From Streptomyces panaciradicis (GTDB lineage Bacteria > Actinomycetota > Actinomycetes > Streptomycetales > Streptomycetaceae): 64,000 nt of DNA. The notes under the pieces were generated by a model, which saw nothing but the letters and a program-made list of their open reading frames with translations, had not been told where the DNA came from and ran no database searches. Of the stretch, positions 41,259 to 50,960 are shown piece by piece. The stretch covers positions 1-64,000 of the forward strand of contig NZ_JAMGBF010000109.1 in assembly GCF_023516615.1 (NCBI RefSeq). The letters are read 5' to 3'. How positions within the stretch are numbered: position 1 is the stretch's first letter; every line of letters starts with the position of its first letter. The translations under genes and the position numbers were made by a program.

Positions 41259-42892
41259 AGGACGGTGTGAACGGCGTCGCGCTCGGCGTCTTCGTCTTCT
41301 TCTTCGTGGCCGTCACGGTCATGGGCTTCCTGGCCGCGCGCTGGCGCCGGGCCGAGACCGAGCACTCGCTGGACGAATGGGGCCTGGGCGGCCGGTCGTT
41401 CGGCACCTGGATCACCTGGTTCCTGCTCGGCGGCGACCTGTACACGGCGTACACCTTCGTCGCCGTGCCGGCGGCGATCTACGCGGCGGGTGCGGCCGGC
41501 TTCTTCGCGGTGCCGTACACGATCCTCGTCTACCCGCTGATCTTCACCTTCCTGCCCCGCCTGTGGTCGGTCTCGCACCGCCACGGGTACGTCACCACCT
41601 CGGACTTCGTGCGCGGGCGGTTCGGCTCGAAGGGGCTGTCGCTGGCCGTCGCGCTGACCGGCATCCTCGCGACGATGCCGTACATCGCGCTCCAACTGGT
41701 CGGCATCCAGGCGGTGCTGGACGTGATGGGCGTCGGCGGCGGCGAGAACACCAACTGGTTCGTCAAGGACCTGCCGCTGCTGATCGCCTTCGGCGTGCTG
41801 GCCGCGTACACCTACTCGTCCGGTCTGCGGGCCCCCGCGCTGATCGCGTTCGTGAAGGACACGCTGATCTACATCGTCATCGCGGTGGCGATCATCTACA
41901 TCCCGATCAAGCTGGGCGGCTTCGACGACATCTTCGCCAAGGCCGGCCAGGCGTTCAGCCAGACCAACCCGGTGACGGGCAAGCCGCGCGGCGCGCTGGC
42001 CCCGGCGGAGGCGACCCAGTGGACGTACGCGACCCTGGCGCTGGGCTCCGCGCTCGCCCTGTTCATGTATCCGCACTCGATCACCGCCACGCTCTCCTCC
42101 AAGAACCGTGACGTCATCCGCCGCAACACCACGATCCTGCCGCTGTACTCGCTGATGCTGGGTCTGCTGGCGCTGCTGGGCTTCATGGCGATCGCGGCCG
42201 GAGTCAAGGTCACCAACGGCCAGTTGGCGATCCCGCAGCTCTTCGAGGACATGTTCCCGAGCTGGTTCGCGGGCGTGGCCTTCGCGGCGATCGGCATCGG
42301 CGCGCTCGTCCCGGCGGCCATCATGTCCATCGCGGCCGCGAACCTGTTCACCCGCAACATCTACAAGGACTTCATCAAGCCGGACGCGACGCCCGCGCAG
42401 GAGACCAAGGTCTCCAAGCTGGTGTCCCTGCTGGTGAAGGTCGGCGCGCTGGTCTTCGTGCTGACCATGGACAAGACGGTCGCCATCAACTTCCAGCTGC
42501 TGGGCGGCATCTGGATCCTGCAGACCTTCCCGTCCCTGGTCGGCGGCCTGTTCACGCGCTGGTTCCACCGCTGGGCGCTGCTCGCCGGCTGGGCGGTCGG
42601 CATGGTCTACGGCACCCTCGCCGCGTACGGCGTCGCCTCGCCGACCAACCCTTCGCAGAAGCACTTCGGCGGCTCCAACGCGGAGATCCCGGGCATCGGC
42701 GAGATGGGCTACATCGGCCTGACGGCGTTCGTGCTCAACGTGGTCGTCACGGTGGTCCTGACCTTCGCCCTGAAGGCACTGAAGGCGCCGGACGGCGTCG
42801 ACGAGACCAGGCCGGAGGACTACACGGCGGACGCGGGCGACGCGGGCGTCCAGGTGGAGCTGCCGCCGGCCACGGCGGGGACCTCGCACTAG
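41255..42892 (+). CDS. Sodium:solute symporter (SSS family), monocarboxylate type
   Basis: 545 residues, about 13 membrane helices. SSS signature region around GFMAIAAGVKVTNGQLAIPQ and FAAIGIGALVPAAIMSIAAAN, with the second sodium-site Ser/Thr helix. Similar DUF3311-coupled symporters (MctP-like) carry lactate, pyruvate or other small acids; the substrate here is inferred only. GTG 41255 is coupled to DUF3311. Terminator at 42918-42945. Confidence 0.82.
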   Translation: MKDGVNGVALGVFVFFFVAVTVMGFLAARWRRAETEHSLDEWGLGGRSFGTWITWFLLGGDLYTAYTFVAVPAAIYAAGAAGFFAVPYTILVYPLIFTFLPRLWSVSHRHGYVTTSDFVRGRFGSKGLSLAVALTGILATMPYIALQLVGIQAVLDVMGVGGGENTNWFVKDLPLLIAFGVLAAYTYSSGLRAPALIAFVKDTLIYIVIAVAIIYIPIKLGGFDDIFAKAGQAFSQTNPVTGKPRGALAPAEATQWTYATLALGSALALFMYPHSITATLSSKNRDVIRRNTTILPLYSLMLGLLALLGFMAIAAGVKVTNGQLAIPQLFEDMFPSWFAGVAFAAIGIGALVPAAIMSIAAANLFTRNIYKDFIKPDATPAQETKVSKLVSLLVKVGALVFVLTMDKTVAINFQLLGGIWILQTFPSLVGGLFTRWFHRWALLAGWAVGMVYGTLAAYGVASPTNPSQKHFGGSNAEIPGIGEMGYIGLTAFVLNVVVTVVLTFALKALKAPDGVDETRPEDYTADAGDAGVQVELPPATAGTSH

Positions 42893-42917
42893 GCACCACC
42901 GAGTGCCGCGAGTTCGG

Positions 42918-42945
42918 CGGGCCGTCGGAGGAATCCGGCGGCCCG
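42918..42945 (+). terminator. Terminator after the symporter gene
   Basis: CGGGCCGTCGG (42918-42928) pairs with CCGGCGGCCCG (42935-42945) with one T-G pair, 6-nt loop, followed by TTGT. Confidence 0.7.
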
Positions 42946-42975
42946 TTGTCGTACCCGTCCGGCAGACTCGGACCC

Positions 42976-43476
42976 ATGGACATCGTGGTCAGGCCGGTGG
43001 AACCCGGCGAGTTCGGCGCCCTCGGCGAGATCACCGCCGGGGCCTACGTCCAGGACGGCCTGCTGGCCTTCGGGGAGAGCGACTGGTACCTGGAGGAACT
43101 GCGCGACGTCGCCAAGCGCGCGGCGGCCGCCGACGTCCTGGTGGCCGTCCGCGACGGCAGCCTCCTCGGCGGCGTCACCTTCGTCCCCTCCGGCGGCCCG
43201 ATGGCCGACCTCGCCCGCCCCGGGGAGGGCGAGATCCGCATGCTGGCCGTGGCCGGCGCGGCCCGCGGCCAGGGCGCCGGCGAGGCCCTCGTGCGGGCCT
43301 GCGTCGACCGCGCGAGGGTCGCGGAGTGCACCGGCGTGGTCCTGTGCACCCAGCCGAAGATGCGTGCCGCGCACCGCATCTACGAGCGCCTCGGCTTCCT
43401 CCGCGCGCCCGGCCGCGACTGGCGTCCGATCCCCGGTGACGCGTTCACGCTCCTCGCCTACGAGTTGACGCTCTGA
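42976..43476 (+). CDS. GNAT-family N-acetyltransferase
   Basis: 166 residues. Acetyl-CoA site LAVAGAARGQGAGEALVRAC and C-terminal HRIYERLGFLRAPGRDW. Start ATG 42976. Located between the symporter and the nrd riboswitch; substrate unknown. Confidence 0.82.
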   Translation: MDIVVRPVEPGEFGALGEITAGAYVQDGLLAFGESDWYLEELRDVAKRAAAADVLVAVRDGSLLGGVTFVPSGGPMADLARPGEGEIRMLAVAGAARGQGAGEALVRACVDRARVAECTGVVLCTQPKMRAAHRIYERLGFLRAPGRDWRPIPGDAFTLLAYELTL

Positions 43477-43524
43477 CACGCTCCGAAGTCGCCACGACAC
43501 AACATATGGGGGCGGTGTTCCCAC

Positions 43525-43665
43525 CCGGCACAAGATGTATGCTCATGCTCGCTGTCGCCGCAGGGGAATCCGGTGCGAATCCGGAACTGTCCCGCAACGG
43601 TGTACTCATGCGCGTTCGTCCGCGTATGGGCGTCAGTCCGAGGACCTGCCGACAGTGCGCCCAGG
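43525..43665 (+). promoter_or_regulatory. Adenosylcobalamin riboswitch of the nrdAB operon
   Basis: Conserved core pieces in order: GGGAATCCGGTGCGAATCCG (43564-43583), CTGTCCCGCAAC immediately after, and the B12 box CAGTCCGAGGACCTGCCGAC (43633-43652). It ends about 125 nt before nrdA. Streptomyces use this switch to shut off the oxygen-dependent class Ia enzyme when B12 allows the class II enzyme. Confidence 0.92.
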
Positions 43666-43789
43666 CCGCCGTGGCCCGGGTGCCATGACGTCCGGGCCTC
43701 GTGGAATGGGCCGGTGGACGCGACGCCGCGTGCGCTCGTGAGCTGCCCCCTGCCCGCAAGGCCCCGTGCCGAGCGAGGGAGAGCCCCAC

Positions 43790-46138
43790 GTGACCATCGC
43801 GCCAGCCGATCCGGCTTCAGCGGCGACGGAGACCGACGGTCCCGGAACCGCACTGCTGCGGACCCTGACCGAGCTCACCGCCGACCTTCCCGACGCCGAC
43901 CCCGGCCGGGTCGCCGCCGCGGCGCTGCGCGGCCGGTCGGCGCACGCCGACGAGGCGGAACTGCGCGAGCTGGCCACCGAGGCGGCTGCGGGCCTGATCT
44001 CCGAGGACCCCGACTACAGCAGGCTGGCCGCCCGGCTGCTGACCGTCTCCATCGCCGCCGAGGCCGCCTCGCAGGGCGTCACGTCGTTCACCGGGTCCGT
44101 CGCCGTCGGGCACCGCGAGGGCCTCATCGCCGACCGCACCGCCGAGTTCGTACGCGTCCACGGCGACCGCCTCGACGCGCTCATCGACCGCCGGGCGGAC
44201 GACCGGTTCGGCTACTTCGGCCTGCGCACCCTGCACAGCCGCTACCTACTGCGGCACCCGATCACCCGCAAGGTGATCGAGACGCCCCAGCACTTCATGC
44301 TGCGGGTGGCCGCCGGTCTCGCCGAGGACGACAGCGTCCGCGCGCTGGACGAAGTCGCCGCCCTCTACGGCCTGATGAGCCGCCTGGACTACCTGCCCTC
44401 CTCCCCCACCCTGTTCAACTCCGGCACCCGCCACCCCCAGATGTCGTCCTGCTACCTCCTCGACTCCCCCAAGGACGAGCTGGACTCCATCTACGAGCGC
44501 TACCTCCAGGTCGCCCGCCTCTCCAAGCACGCCGGGGGCATCGGCATCGCCTACTCCCGCATCCGCGGCCGGGGTTCGCTGATCCGCGGCACCAACGGCC
44601 ACTCCAACGGCATCGTCCCGTTCCTGAAGACCCTCGACGCCTCGGTCGCCGCCGTGAACCAGGGCGGCCGGCGCAAGGGCGCGGCCGCGGTGTACCTGGA
44701 GACCTGGCACTCCGACATCGAGGAGTTCCTGGAGCTGCGCGACAACACCGGCGAGGACGCCCGCCGTACGCACAACCTGAACCTCGCGCACTGGGTCCCG
44801 GACGAGTTCATGCGCCGGGTCGACGCCGACGAGCGCTGGTCGCTGTTCTCCCCGGCGGACGTGCCGGAGCTGGTGGACCTGTGGGGCGAGGAGTTCGACG
44901 CCGCCTACCGCAGGGCGGAGGCCGCGGGCCTCGCGAGGAAGACGCTCCCCGCCCGGGACCTGTACGGCCGCATGATGCGCACCCTGGCGCAGACCGGCAA
45001 CGGCTGGATGACCTTCAAGGACGCGGCCAACCGCACCGCCAACCAGACCGCCGAGCCGGGCCACGTCGTGCACTCCTCCAACCTCTGCACGGAGATCCTG
45101 GAGGTCACCGACGACGGGGAGACGGCGGTGTGCAACCTGGGGTCGGTGAACCTCGGGGCGTTCGTCCGCGACGGCGACATGGACTGGGAGCGGCTGGACG
45201 AGACGGTCCGCACGGCCGTCACCTTCCTGGACCGCGTGGTCGACATCAACTTCTACCCGACCGAGCAGGCGGGCCGCTCCAACGCCCGCTGGCGCCCGGT
45301 GGGCCTGGGCGCGATGGGTCTGCAGGACGTCTTCTTCAAGCTGCGCCTGCCCTTCGACTCGCCCGAGGCCAGGCGGCTGTCGACGAGGATCGCCGAGCGG
45401 ATCATGCTCGCCGCGTACGAGGCGTCCGCCGACCTCGCCGAGCGGAGCGGTCCGTTGCCGGCCTGGGAGAAGACCCGTACGGCCCGGGGTGTCCTGCACC
45501 CCGACCACTACGACGTGGAGCGGGCCTGGCCCGAGCGCTGGGCCGCCCTGCGCGAGCGCGTCGCCGCCGTCGGCCTGCGCAACGCCCTGCTCCTCGCGAT
45601 CGCCCCGACCGCCACCATCGCCTCGATCGCCGGCGTCTACGAGTGCATCGAGCCGCAGGTGTCCAACCTGTTCAAGCGCGAGACGCTGTCCGGCGAGTTC
45701 CTCCAGGTCAACTCGTACCTGGTGCGGGAGCTGAAGGAGCTGGGCGTCTGGGACGCCCGGACCCGCGAGGCGCTGCGCGAGGCCAGCGGCTCGGTGCAGG
45801 ACTTCGCCTGGATCCCGCAGGAGGTCAGGGCGCTGTACCGCACGGCGTGGGAGATCCCGCAGCGCGGGCTGATCGACATGGCAGCGGCGCGCACCCCGTA
45901 CCTGGACCAGTCGCAGTCCCTGAACCTCTTCCTGGAGACGCCGACCATCGGCAAGCTCTCCTCGATGTACGCCTACGCCTGGAAGAAGGGCCTGAAGACG
46001 ACGTACTACCTGCGCTCGCGCCCGGCGACGAGGATCGCCCGCGCCGCGCAGGCCGCTGTCCCCGTCCAGCAGACCGCCGACCCCGAAGCGGTCGCCTGCT
46101 CCCTGGAAAACCCCGAGTCCTGCGAGGCCTGCCAGTAA
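43790..46138 (+). CDS. nrdA: Ribonucleoside-diphosphate reductase class Ia, large subunit
   Basis: 782 residues; reduces NDPs to dNDPs using the radical from NrdB. Active-site set: Cys221 (SSCYLLD), Asn431/Cys433/Glu435 (NLCTEI) and Cys448 (CNLGSVNL). The C-terminal redox pair Cys778/Cys781 (SCEACQ) passes electrons from thioredoxin. Residues 1-90 include a shortened region before the catalytic barrel. GTG 43790 preferred over GTG 43766 because GAGGGAG precedes it. Under the cobalamin riboswitch. Confidence 0.95.
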   Translation: MTIAPADPASAATETDGPGTALLRTLTELTADLPDADPGRVAAAALRGRSAHADEAELRELATEAAAGLISEDPDYSRLAARLLTVSIAAEAASQGVTSFTGSVAVGHREGLIADRTAEFVRVHGDRLDALIDRRADDRFGYFGLRTLHSRYLLRHPITRKVIETPQHFMLRVAAGLAEDDSVRALDEVAALYGLMSRLDYLPSSPTLFNSGTRHPQMSSCYLLDSPKDELDSIYERYLQVARLSKHAGGIGIAYSRIRGRGSLIRGTNGHSNGIVPFLKTLDASVAAVNQGGRRKGAAAVYLETWHSDIEEFLELRDNTGEDARRTHNLNLAHWVPDEFMRRVDADERWSLFSPADVPELVDLWGEEFDAAYRRAEAAGLARKTLPARDLYGRMMRTLAQTGNGWMTFKDAANRTANQTAEPGHVVHSSNLCTEILEVTDDGETAVCNLGSVNLGAFVRDGDMDWERLDETVRTAVTFLDRVVDINFYPTEQAGRSNARWRPVGLGAMGLQDVFFKLRLPFDSPEARRLSTRIAERIMLAAYEASADLAERSGPLPAWEKTRTARGVLHPDHYDVERAWPERWAALRERVAAVGLRNALLLAIAPTATIASIAGVYECIEPQVSNLFKRETLSGEFLQVNSYLVRELKELGVWDARTREALREASGSVQDFAWIPQEVRALYRTAWEIPQRGLIDMAAARTPYLDQSQSLNLFLETPTIGKLSSMYAYAWKKGLKTTYYLRSRPATRIARAAQAAVPVQQTADPEAVACSLENPESCEACQ

Positions 46139-47151
46139 TGACCACCCGCACCCAGAACCTCCTCGACCCCGGCTTCGAGCTCACGCTCCGCCCCATGCGC
46201 TACCCCGACTTCTACGAGCGCTACCGGGACGCCATCAAGAACACCTGGACCGTGGAGGAGGTCGACCTCCACTCGGACGTCGCCGACCTCGCGAAGCTGA
46301 CGCCCGCCGAGCAGCACCTGATCGGGCGGCTGGTCGCGTTCTTCGCGACGGGCGACTCGATCGTGGCGAACAACCTGGTGCTGACGCTGTACAAGCACAT
46401 CAACTCCCCCGAGGCGCGCCTGTATCTGTCGCGCCAGCTGTTCGAGGAGGCCGTGCACGTCCAGTTCTACCTGACCCTGCTGGACACCTACCTGCCCGAT
46501 CCGGACGACCGCGCGGCGGCCTTCGCGGCGGTGGAGAACATCCCCTCGATCCGTGAGAAGGCGGAGTTCTGCTTCCGGTGGATGGACTCGGTGGAGAAGC
46601 TGGACCGCCTTCAGTCCCGGGCCGACCGCCGCCGCTTCCTGCTGAACCTGATCTGCTTCGCGGCCTGCATCGAGGGCCTGTTCTTCTACGGCGCCTTCGC
46701 CTACGTCTACTGGTTCCGCAGCCGGGGCCTGCTGCACGGCCTGGCCACCGGCACCAACTGGGTGTTCCGCGACGAGACGATGCACATGTCCTTCGCCTTC
46801 GACGTGGTCGACACCGTCCGCAAGGAGGAGCCGGACCTCTTCGACGACGCACTCCGGCAGCAGGTCACCGACATGCTGCACGAGGCCGTGGAGGCGGAGC
46901 TGCAGTTCGCCCGCGACCTGTGCGGCGACGGACTGCCCGGCATGAACACCGAGTCCATGCGCCAGTACCTGGAGTGCGTCGCCGACCAGCGCCTGGTCCG
47001 CCTCGGCTTCGCCCCCGTGTACGGCTCGGAGAACCCCTTCTCCTTCATGGAACTCCAGGGCGTGCAGGAGCTGACCAACTTCTTCGAGCGGCGGCCGTCG
47101 GCCTACCAGGTGGCGGTCGAGGGCACGGTCGATCTCGACGAGGACTTCTGA
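46138..47151 (+). CDS. nrdB: Ribonucleoside-diphosphate reductase class Ia, small subunit
   Basis: 337 residues; ferritin-like diiron protein generating the tyrosyl radical. Metal helices include RQLFEEAVHVQFYLTLLDTY and WVFRDETMHMSFAFDVVD; Tyr-rich helix GAFAYVYWFRS. The C-terminus VDLDEDF is the docking tail for NrdA. Overlaps nrdA as TAATG, ensuring equal output. Confidence 0.95.
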   Translation: MTTRTQNLLDPGFELTLRPMRYPDFYERYRDAIKNTWTVEEVDLHSDVADLAKLTPAEQHLIGRLVAFFATGDSIVANNLVLTLYKHINSPEARLYLSRQLFEEAVHVQFYLTLLDTYLPDPDDRAAAFAAVENIPSIREKAEFCFRWMDSVEKLDRLQSRADRRRFLLNLICFAACIEGLFFYGAFAYVYWFRSRGLLHGLATGTNWVFRDETMHMSFAFDVVDTVRKEEPDLFDDALRQQVTDMLHEAVEAELQFARDLCGDGLPGMNTESMRQYLECVADQRLVRLGFAPVYGSENPFSFMELQGVQELTNFFERRPSAYQVAVEGTVDLDEDF

Positions 47152-47177
47152 CGCGGCACGTGTGATAGGCCTGCGGG

Positions 47178-47783
47178 GTGATCGGCCGTCTTCCGCTCGA
47201 TGAGCAACTCGACGCCCTGCGGGCGGTGTTGTCCCGCAACAGCCTGCTGACCCAGGTGCTGGAGCGGGCCGCGACGATGGGGCTGCCCGGCTGGTATCTC
47301 ACCGCCGGGTGCCTCTTCCAGACCGTCTGGAACGTCGTCACCGGCCGCCCGCCCACCGAGGGCATCAAGGACTACGACGTCTTCTACTTCGACGCCGGCG
47401 ACCTGTCCTGGGAGGCCGAGGACGCGGTGATCAGGGCCGGCCGGGAGGTCTTCGCCGGTCTCCCGGCCGCGGTGGAGATCCGCAACGAGGCGCGGGTGCA
47501 CCTGTGGTACGAGCGGAAGTTCGGGGTGCCGTGCCCGCCGTACGCGTCCAGTGAGGCGGCGATCGACGGCTTCGCCGCGACCACCTGCTGTCTGGGCGTG
47601 CGGCTGGAGGCCGGCGGGCGCTGGCGGGTGTACGCGCCGCACGGGCTGTCGGACGTGTTCGGCCTCGTCCTGCGCCCCAACCCGGTGCTCGCCCCGCGCT
47701 CGGTCTACGAGGCCAAGGCCGCCCGGTGGCGGGAGCAGTGGCCGGAACTGACCGTCCTGGAATGGCCCATGGACCGTCCATAG
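47178..47783 (+). CDS. Nucleotidyltransferase-fold protein (COG3575 / NTP_transf_6 family)
   Basis: 201 residues. Nucleotidyltransferase signature GIKDYDVFYFD and YLTAGCLFQTVWN; later VHLWYERKFG and GLSDVFGLVLRPNP. Family members are cytoplasmic and uncharacterised. GTG 47178 lies 26 bp after nrdB, so it could be cotranscribed with nrdAB. Confidence 0.78.
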   Translation: MIGRLPLDEQLDALRAVLSRNSLLTQVLERAATMGLPGWYLTAGCLFQTVWNVVTGRPPTEGIKDYDVFYFDAGDLSWEAEDAVIRAGREVFAGLPAAVEIRNEARVHLWYERKFGVPCPPYASSEAAIDGFAATTCCLGVRLEAGGRWRVYAPHGLSDVFGLVLRPNPVLAPRSVYEAKAARWREQWPELTVLEWPMDRP

Positions 47784-48017
47784 GGCCTCCATCCGCCGTC
47801 CATGGAGTTGCTATGGAGCGGCAAAGTTCTTCCGGCGCCCCTGTTGGGGTCTCGCGCGTCCCGGTTACGTTCTGGCCGTCCTGTCATGTTCACACAGCAT
47901 CAGCGCAGGACCTCAAGTGTCATGCCCATGACGGTATCGCGCACCGCCGCCGCTACGCGCGTCACAGGCCTGCCACCCGCGTCGAGAACCCCACTCCCAC
48001 GACGGAGGCAGTACCCC

Positions 48018-50069
48018 ATGCGTGAGAAGCCCCGACGGAGTCTGCGAAGACTCCTGACCGCAGCCCTCCCCGCCCTCGCCCTCGGCGTCGCCGGACTCGT
48101 GTCCGCGCCGACCGTGCACGCCCAGCCCCAGGCCGGCGCCCCCCACTCCCGGACCACGCAGAACGCCAAGGCGCTCACCTCCCCCGACCGCCAGACGTTC
48201 CACTCGACCGGCAGGGCCGGCCAGAAGGTGCCCACCACGCACCTGTGCGCCACCGCCGCCCCCGGTCACGCGGCCTGCTTCGCCCAGCGCCGGACCGACA
48301 TCAGGCAGCGGCTGGCCTCCGCGGTCGCCGCCGCCGCGCCCTCCGGCCTCAGCCCGGCCAACCTGCACAGCGCCTACAACCTGCCCTCGACGGGCGGGTC
48401 GGGCCTGACGGTCGCCGTCGTCGACGCCTACAACGACCCGAACGCCGAGTCGGACCTGGCCACCTACCGCTCCACCTACGGCCTGTCCTCGTGCACCAAG
48501 GCCAACGGCTGCTTCAAGCAGGTCAGCCAGACCGGTTCGACGACCTCGCTGCCGACCAACGACAGCGGCTGGGCCGGAGAGGAGGCGCTCGACCTCGACA
48601 TGGTCAGCGCCGTCTGCCCGAACTGCAACATCATCCTCGTCGAGGCGAACTCCGCGAACGACACCGACCTCGGCATCGCCGAGAACGAGGCCGTGTCCCT
48701 CGGTGCCAAGTTCGTCTCCAACAGCTGGGGCGGCTCCGAGTCCTCCTCCCAGACCAGCGAGGACACCTCGTACTTCAAGCACCCGGGTGTCGCGATCACC
48801 GTCTCCGCAGGTGACTCCGCCTACGGCGCCGAGTACCCGGCGACCTCGCAGTACGTGACGGCGGTCGGCGGTACGGCCCTGTCCACGTCCTCCAACTCCC
48901 GCGGCTGGACCGAGTCGGTGTGGCACACCAGCTCGACCGAGGGCACCGGTTCGGGCTGCTCCGCGTACGACCCGAAGCCGAGCTGGCAGACCGACACCGG
49001 CTGCTCCAAGCGCATGGAGGCCGACGTCTCCGCCGTCGCTGACCCGGCCACCGGTGTGGCGGTCTACGACACCTACGGCGGCTCCGGCTGGGCGGTCTAC
49101 GGCGGCACCAGCGCCTCCGCGCCGATCATCGCCGGCGTGTACGCCCTGGCCGGCACGCCCGGTTCGAGCGACTACCCGGCGAAGTACCCCTACAGCCACA
49201 CGAGCAACCTGTACGACGTCACCAGCGGCAGCAACGGCTCCTGCTCCACGTCGTACTTCTGCACCGCGGCCACCGGCTACGACGGCCCGACCGGCTGGGG
49301 CACCCCGAACGGCACCACCGCCTTCACCGCCGGCAGCACCTCCGGCAACACGGTGACCGTCACCAACCCGGGCAGCCAGTCGACCGCGACCGGCGGCTCG
49401 GTCAGCCTCCAGGTCAACGCGAGCGACAGCGCGGGGGCGACGCTGACCTACAGCGCCTCCGGTCTGCCGACCGGGCTGTCCATCGGCAGCAGCACCGGCC
49501 TGATCTCCGGTACGGCGTCCACCGCGGGCACCTACCAGGTCACCGTGACCGCGAAGGACTCCACCGGCGCCTCCGGCTCGGCCTCCTTCACCTGGACCGT
49601 CGGCTCCTCCGGCTCCACCTGCACCTCGGCCCAGCTGCTGGGCAACCCCGGCTTCGAGTCGGGCAGCAGCACCTGGACCTCCTCCAGCGGGGTCATCACC
49701 AACTCCAGCGGTGAGAGCGCCCACGGCGGCTCGTACTACGCCTGGCTGGACGGCTACGGCTCCAGCCACACCGACACGCTCTCGCAGTCGGTGACCGTGC
49801 CCAGCGGCTGCAAGGCCACCTTCACCTTCTACCTGCACATCGACACCGCGGAGACCGGCAGCAGCGCGTACGACAAGCTGACGGTCAGCGCCGGTTCGAC
49901 CACCCTGGCGACGTACTCGAACCTGAACGCCGCCTCCGGCTACGCGCAGAAGTCCCTCGACCTGAGCTCGTACGCGGGCTCGACCGTCACCCTGAAGTTC
50001 AGCGGTGTCGAGGACTCCTCGCTGCAGACCAGCTTCGTCGTCGACGACACCGCCGTCACCACGAGCTGA
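48018..50069 (+). CDS. Secreted sedolisin (S53) serine-carboxyl peptidase
   Basis: 683 residues. Signal peptide about 1-35 (RRLLTAALPALALGVAGLVS..VHA), propeptide to about 115. Catalytic Glu188/Asp192 in AGEEALDLD and Ser365 in GGTSASAP fit the sedolisin triad. After about residue 440 come a putative Ig-like/He_PIG domain (VTVTNPGSQSTATGGSVSL) and a C-terminal carbohydrate- or ligand-binding beta domain (GNPGFESGSSTW). Acid extracellular protein degradation. Ribosome site GGAGG. Confidence 0.9.
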   Translation: MREKPRRSLRRLLTAALPALALGVAGLVSAPTVHAQPQAGAPHSRTTQNAKALTSPDRQTFHSTGRAGQKVPTTHLCATAAPGHAACFAQRRTDIRQRLASAVAAAAPSGLSPANLHSAYNLPSTGGSGLTVAVVDAYNDPNAESDLATYRSTYGLSSCTKANGCFKQVSQTGSTTSLPTNDSGWAGEEALDLDMVSAVCPNCNIILVEANSANDTDLGIAENEAVSLGAKFVSNSWGGSESSSQTSEDTSYFKHPGVAITVSAGDSAYGAEYPATSQYVTAVGGTALSTSSNSRGWTESVWHTSSTEGTGSGCSAYDPKPSWQTDTGCSKRMEADVSAVADPATGVAVYDTYGGSGWAVYGGTSASAPIIAGVYALAGTPGSSDYPAKYPYSHTSNLYDVTSGSNGSCSTSYFCTAATGYDGPTGWGTPNGTTAFTAGSTSGNTVTVTNPGSQSTATGGSVSLQVNASDSAGATLTYSASGLPTGLSIGSSTGLISGTASTAGTYQVTVTAKDSTGASGSASFTWTVGSSGSTCTSAQLLGNPGFESGSSTWTSSSGVITNSSGESAHGGSYYAWLDGYGSSHTDTLSQSVTVPSGCKATFTFYLHIDTAETGSSAYDKLTVSAGSTTLATYSNLNAASGYAQKSLDLSSYAGSTVTLKFSGVEDSSLQTSFVVDDTAVTTS

Positions 50070-50088
50070 GCACCGCCCGACACCGGAG

Positions 50089-50115
50089 CCCCGGCCGCCG
50101 CCTTCGCGGCCGGGG
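50089..50115 (+). terminator. Terminator of the sedolisin gene
   Basis: CCCCGGCCGC (50089-50098) with GCGGCCGGGG (50106-50115), 7-nt loop, followed by TTCC. Confidence 0.75.
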
Positions 50116-50181
50116 TTCCGGCCTGCCCGGGAGTGGATCCGAAGATGTGGGTGACACGTCAAAAGGGAGAGGAGGCCCCCC

Positions 50182-50682
50182 ATGCGTCGATCGATCCCCC
50201 ACACGGCCCTCGCCGTCACCGCGCTCGCCCTCGCGCTCGCCGGCTGCGGCGGGCAGACAGACAGCGGCAAGGGCGGCGACAGCGGCACCGTGTCGTCCTC
50301 CCCCACACCCGCCCCCAGCACCACACCCACACTCACGCCCTCGCCCTCGCCCTCGGCGAGTGCCACCGGCTGCGCGCCCGCCGCCACGCTGGACGTCCAC
50401 GACAGCGGCCGTACGGTCTGCCTGTCGGTGGGCGACACGATCCGGATCAGCCTGGACGGGACCGCCAAGCGGCCCTGGAAGCCGGTCACCGCCGACGGCT
50501 CCGGGCTGCAGGCCGTCAACAGCGGCTTCGTGCTGCAGCCCGGCGACGCCAGCGCCGCGTTCAGGGCCGTGTCCGACGGCAGGACCCGGCTTCGGTCCAC
50601 GCGGCCGCTGTGCGCCACGCAGACCGGCCGGGTCTCGTGCCTGGGGATTCAGGAGTGGTGGGTCACCGTGGTGGTGAAGTAG
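50182..50682 (+). CDS. Secreted lipoprotein with Thr/Ser/Pro-rich linker
   Basis: 166 residues. Lipobox LAGC at Cys22, a Ser/Thr/Pro tether to about residue 60, then a small beta-rich domain with four Cys (CAPAATLDV, CLSVGD, CATQTGRVSCLG) likely forming disulfides outside the cell. Not a recognised enzyme. GGAG-rich leader and ATG 50182. Confidence 0.7.
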   Translation: MRRSIPHTALAVTALALALAGCGGQTDSGKGGDSGTVSSSPTPAPSTTPTLTPSPSPSASATGCAPAATLDVHDSGRTVCLSVGDTIRISLDGTAKRPWKPVTADGSGLQAVNSGFVLQPGDASAAFRAVSDGRTRLRSTRPLCATQTGRVSCLGIQEWWVTVVVK

Positions 50683-50867
50683 CGCGGGCGCGCCTCGCGC
50701 GGCCCCGGTCCGGCGCCCGCCTCCCGGCGCGCGCGGTCGGCCTCGCGGATCTGCCGGTCGGCACGACGGTCGCGCGCGATGCCGAGCACGGACGGCAGGA
50801 CCAGGAGAACGAGGATTGCGAGAACGGTCAGCATGCCGATCAGTCCTTCGATGTGTGCCGTATCCAT
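50649..50867 (-). CDS. Small single-pass membrane protein
   Basis: 72 residues; one membrane helix (about 7-28, LIGMLTVLAILVLLVLPSVLG) and an Arg/Glu-rich cytoplasmic tail. Its 3' end is antisense to the lipoprotein gene over 34 bp. Divergent from the GlxA regulator. Function unknown. Confidence 0.5.
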   Translation of the reverse strand: MDTAHIEGLIGMLTVLAILVLLVLPSVLGIARDRRADRQIREADRARREAGAGPGPREARPRYFTTTVTHHS

Positions 50868-50960
50868 GGACACCACTGTCGCGCCGTTGACTCCTTACCA
50901 ACAGTGGCAGGACTGCCGTACCCCCTCGAAAAACTGCCAACGGCGAGGCACACTGGACGC

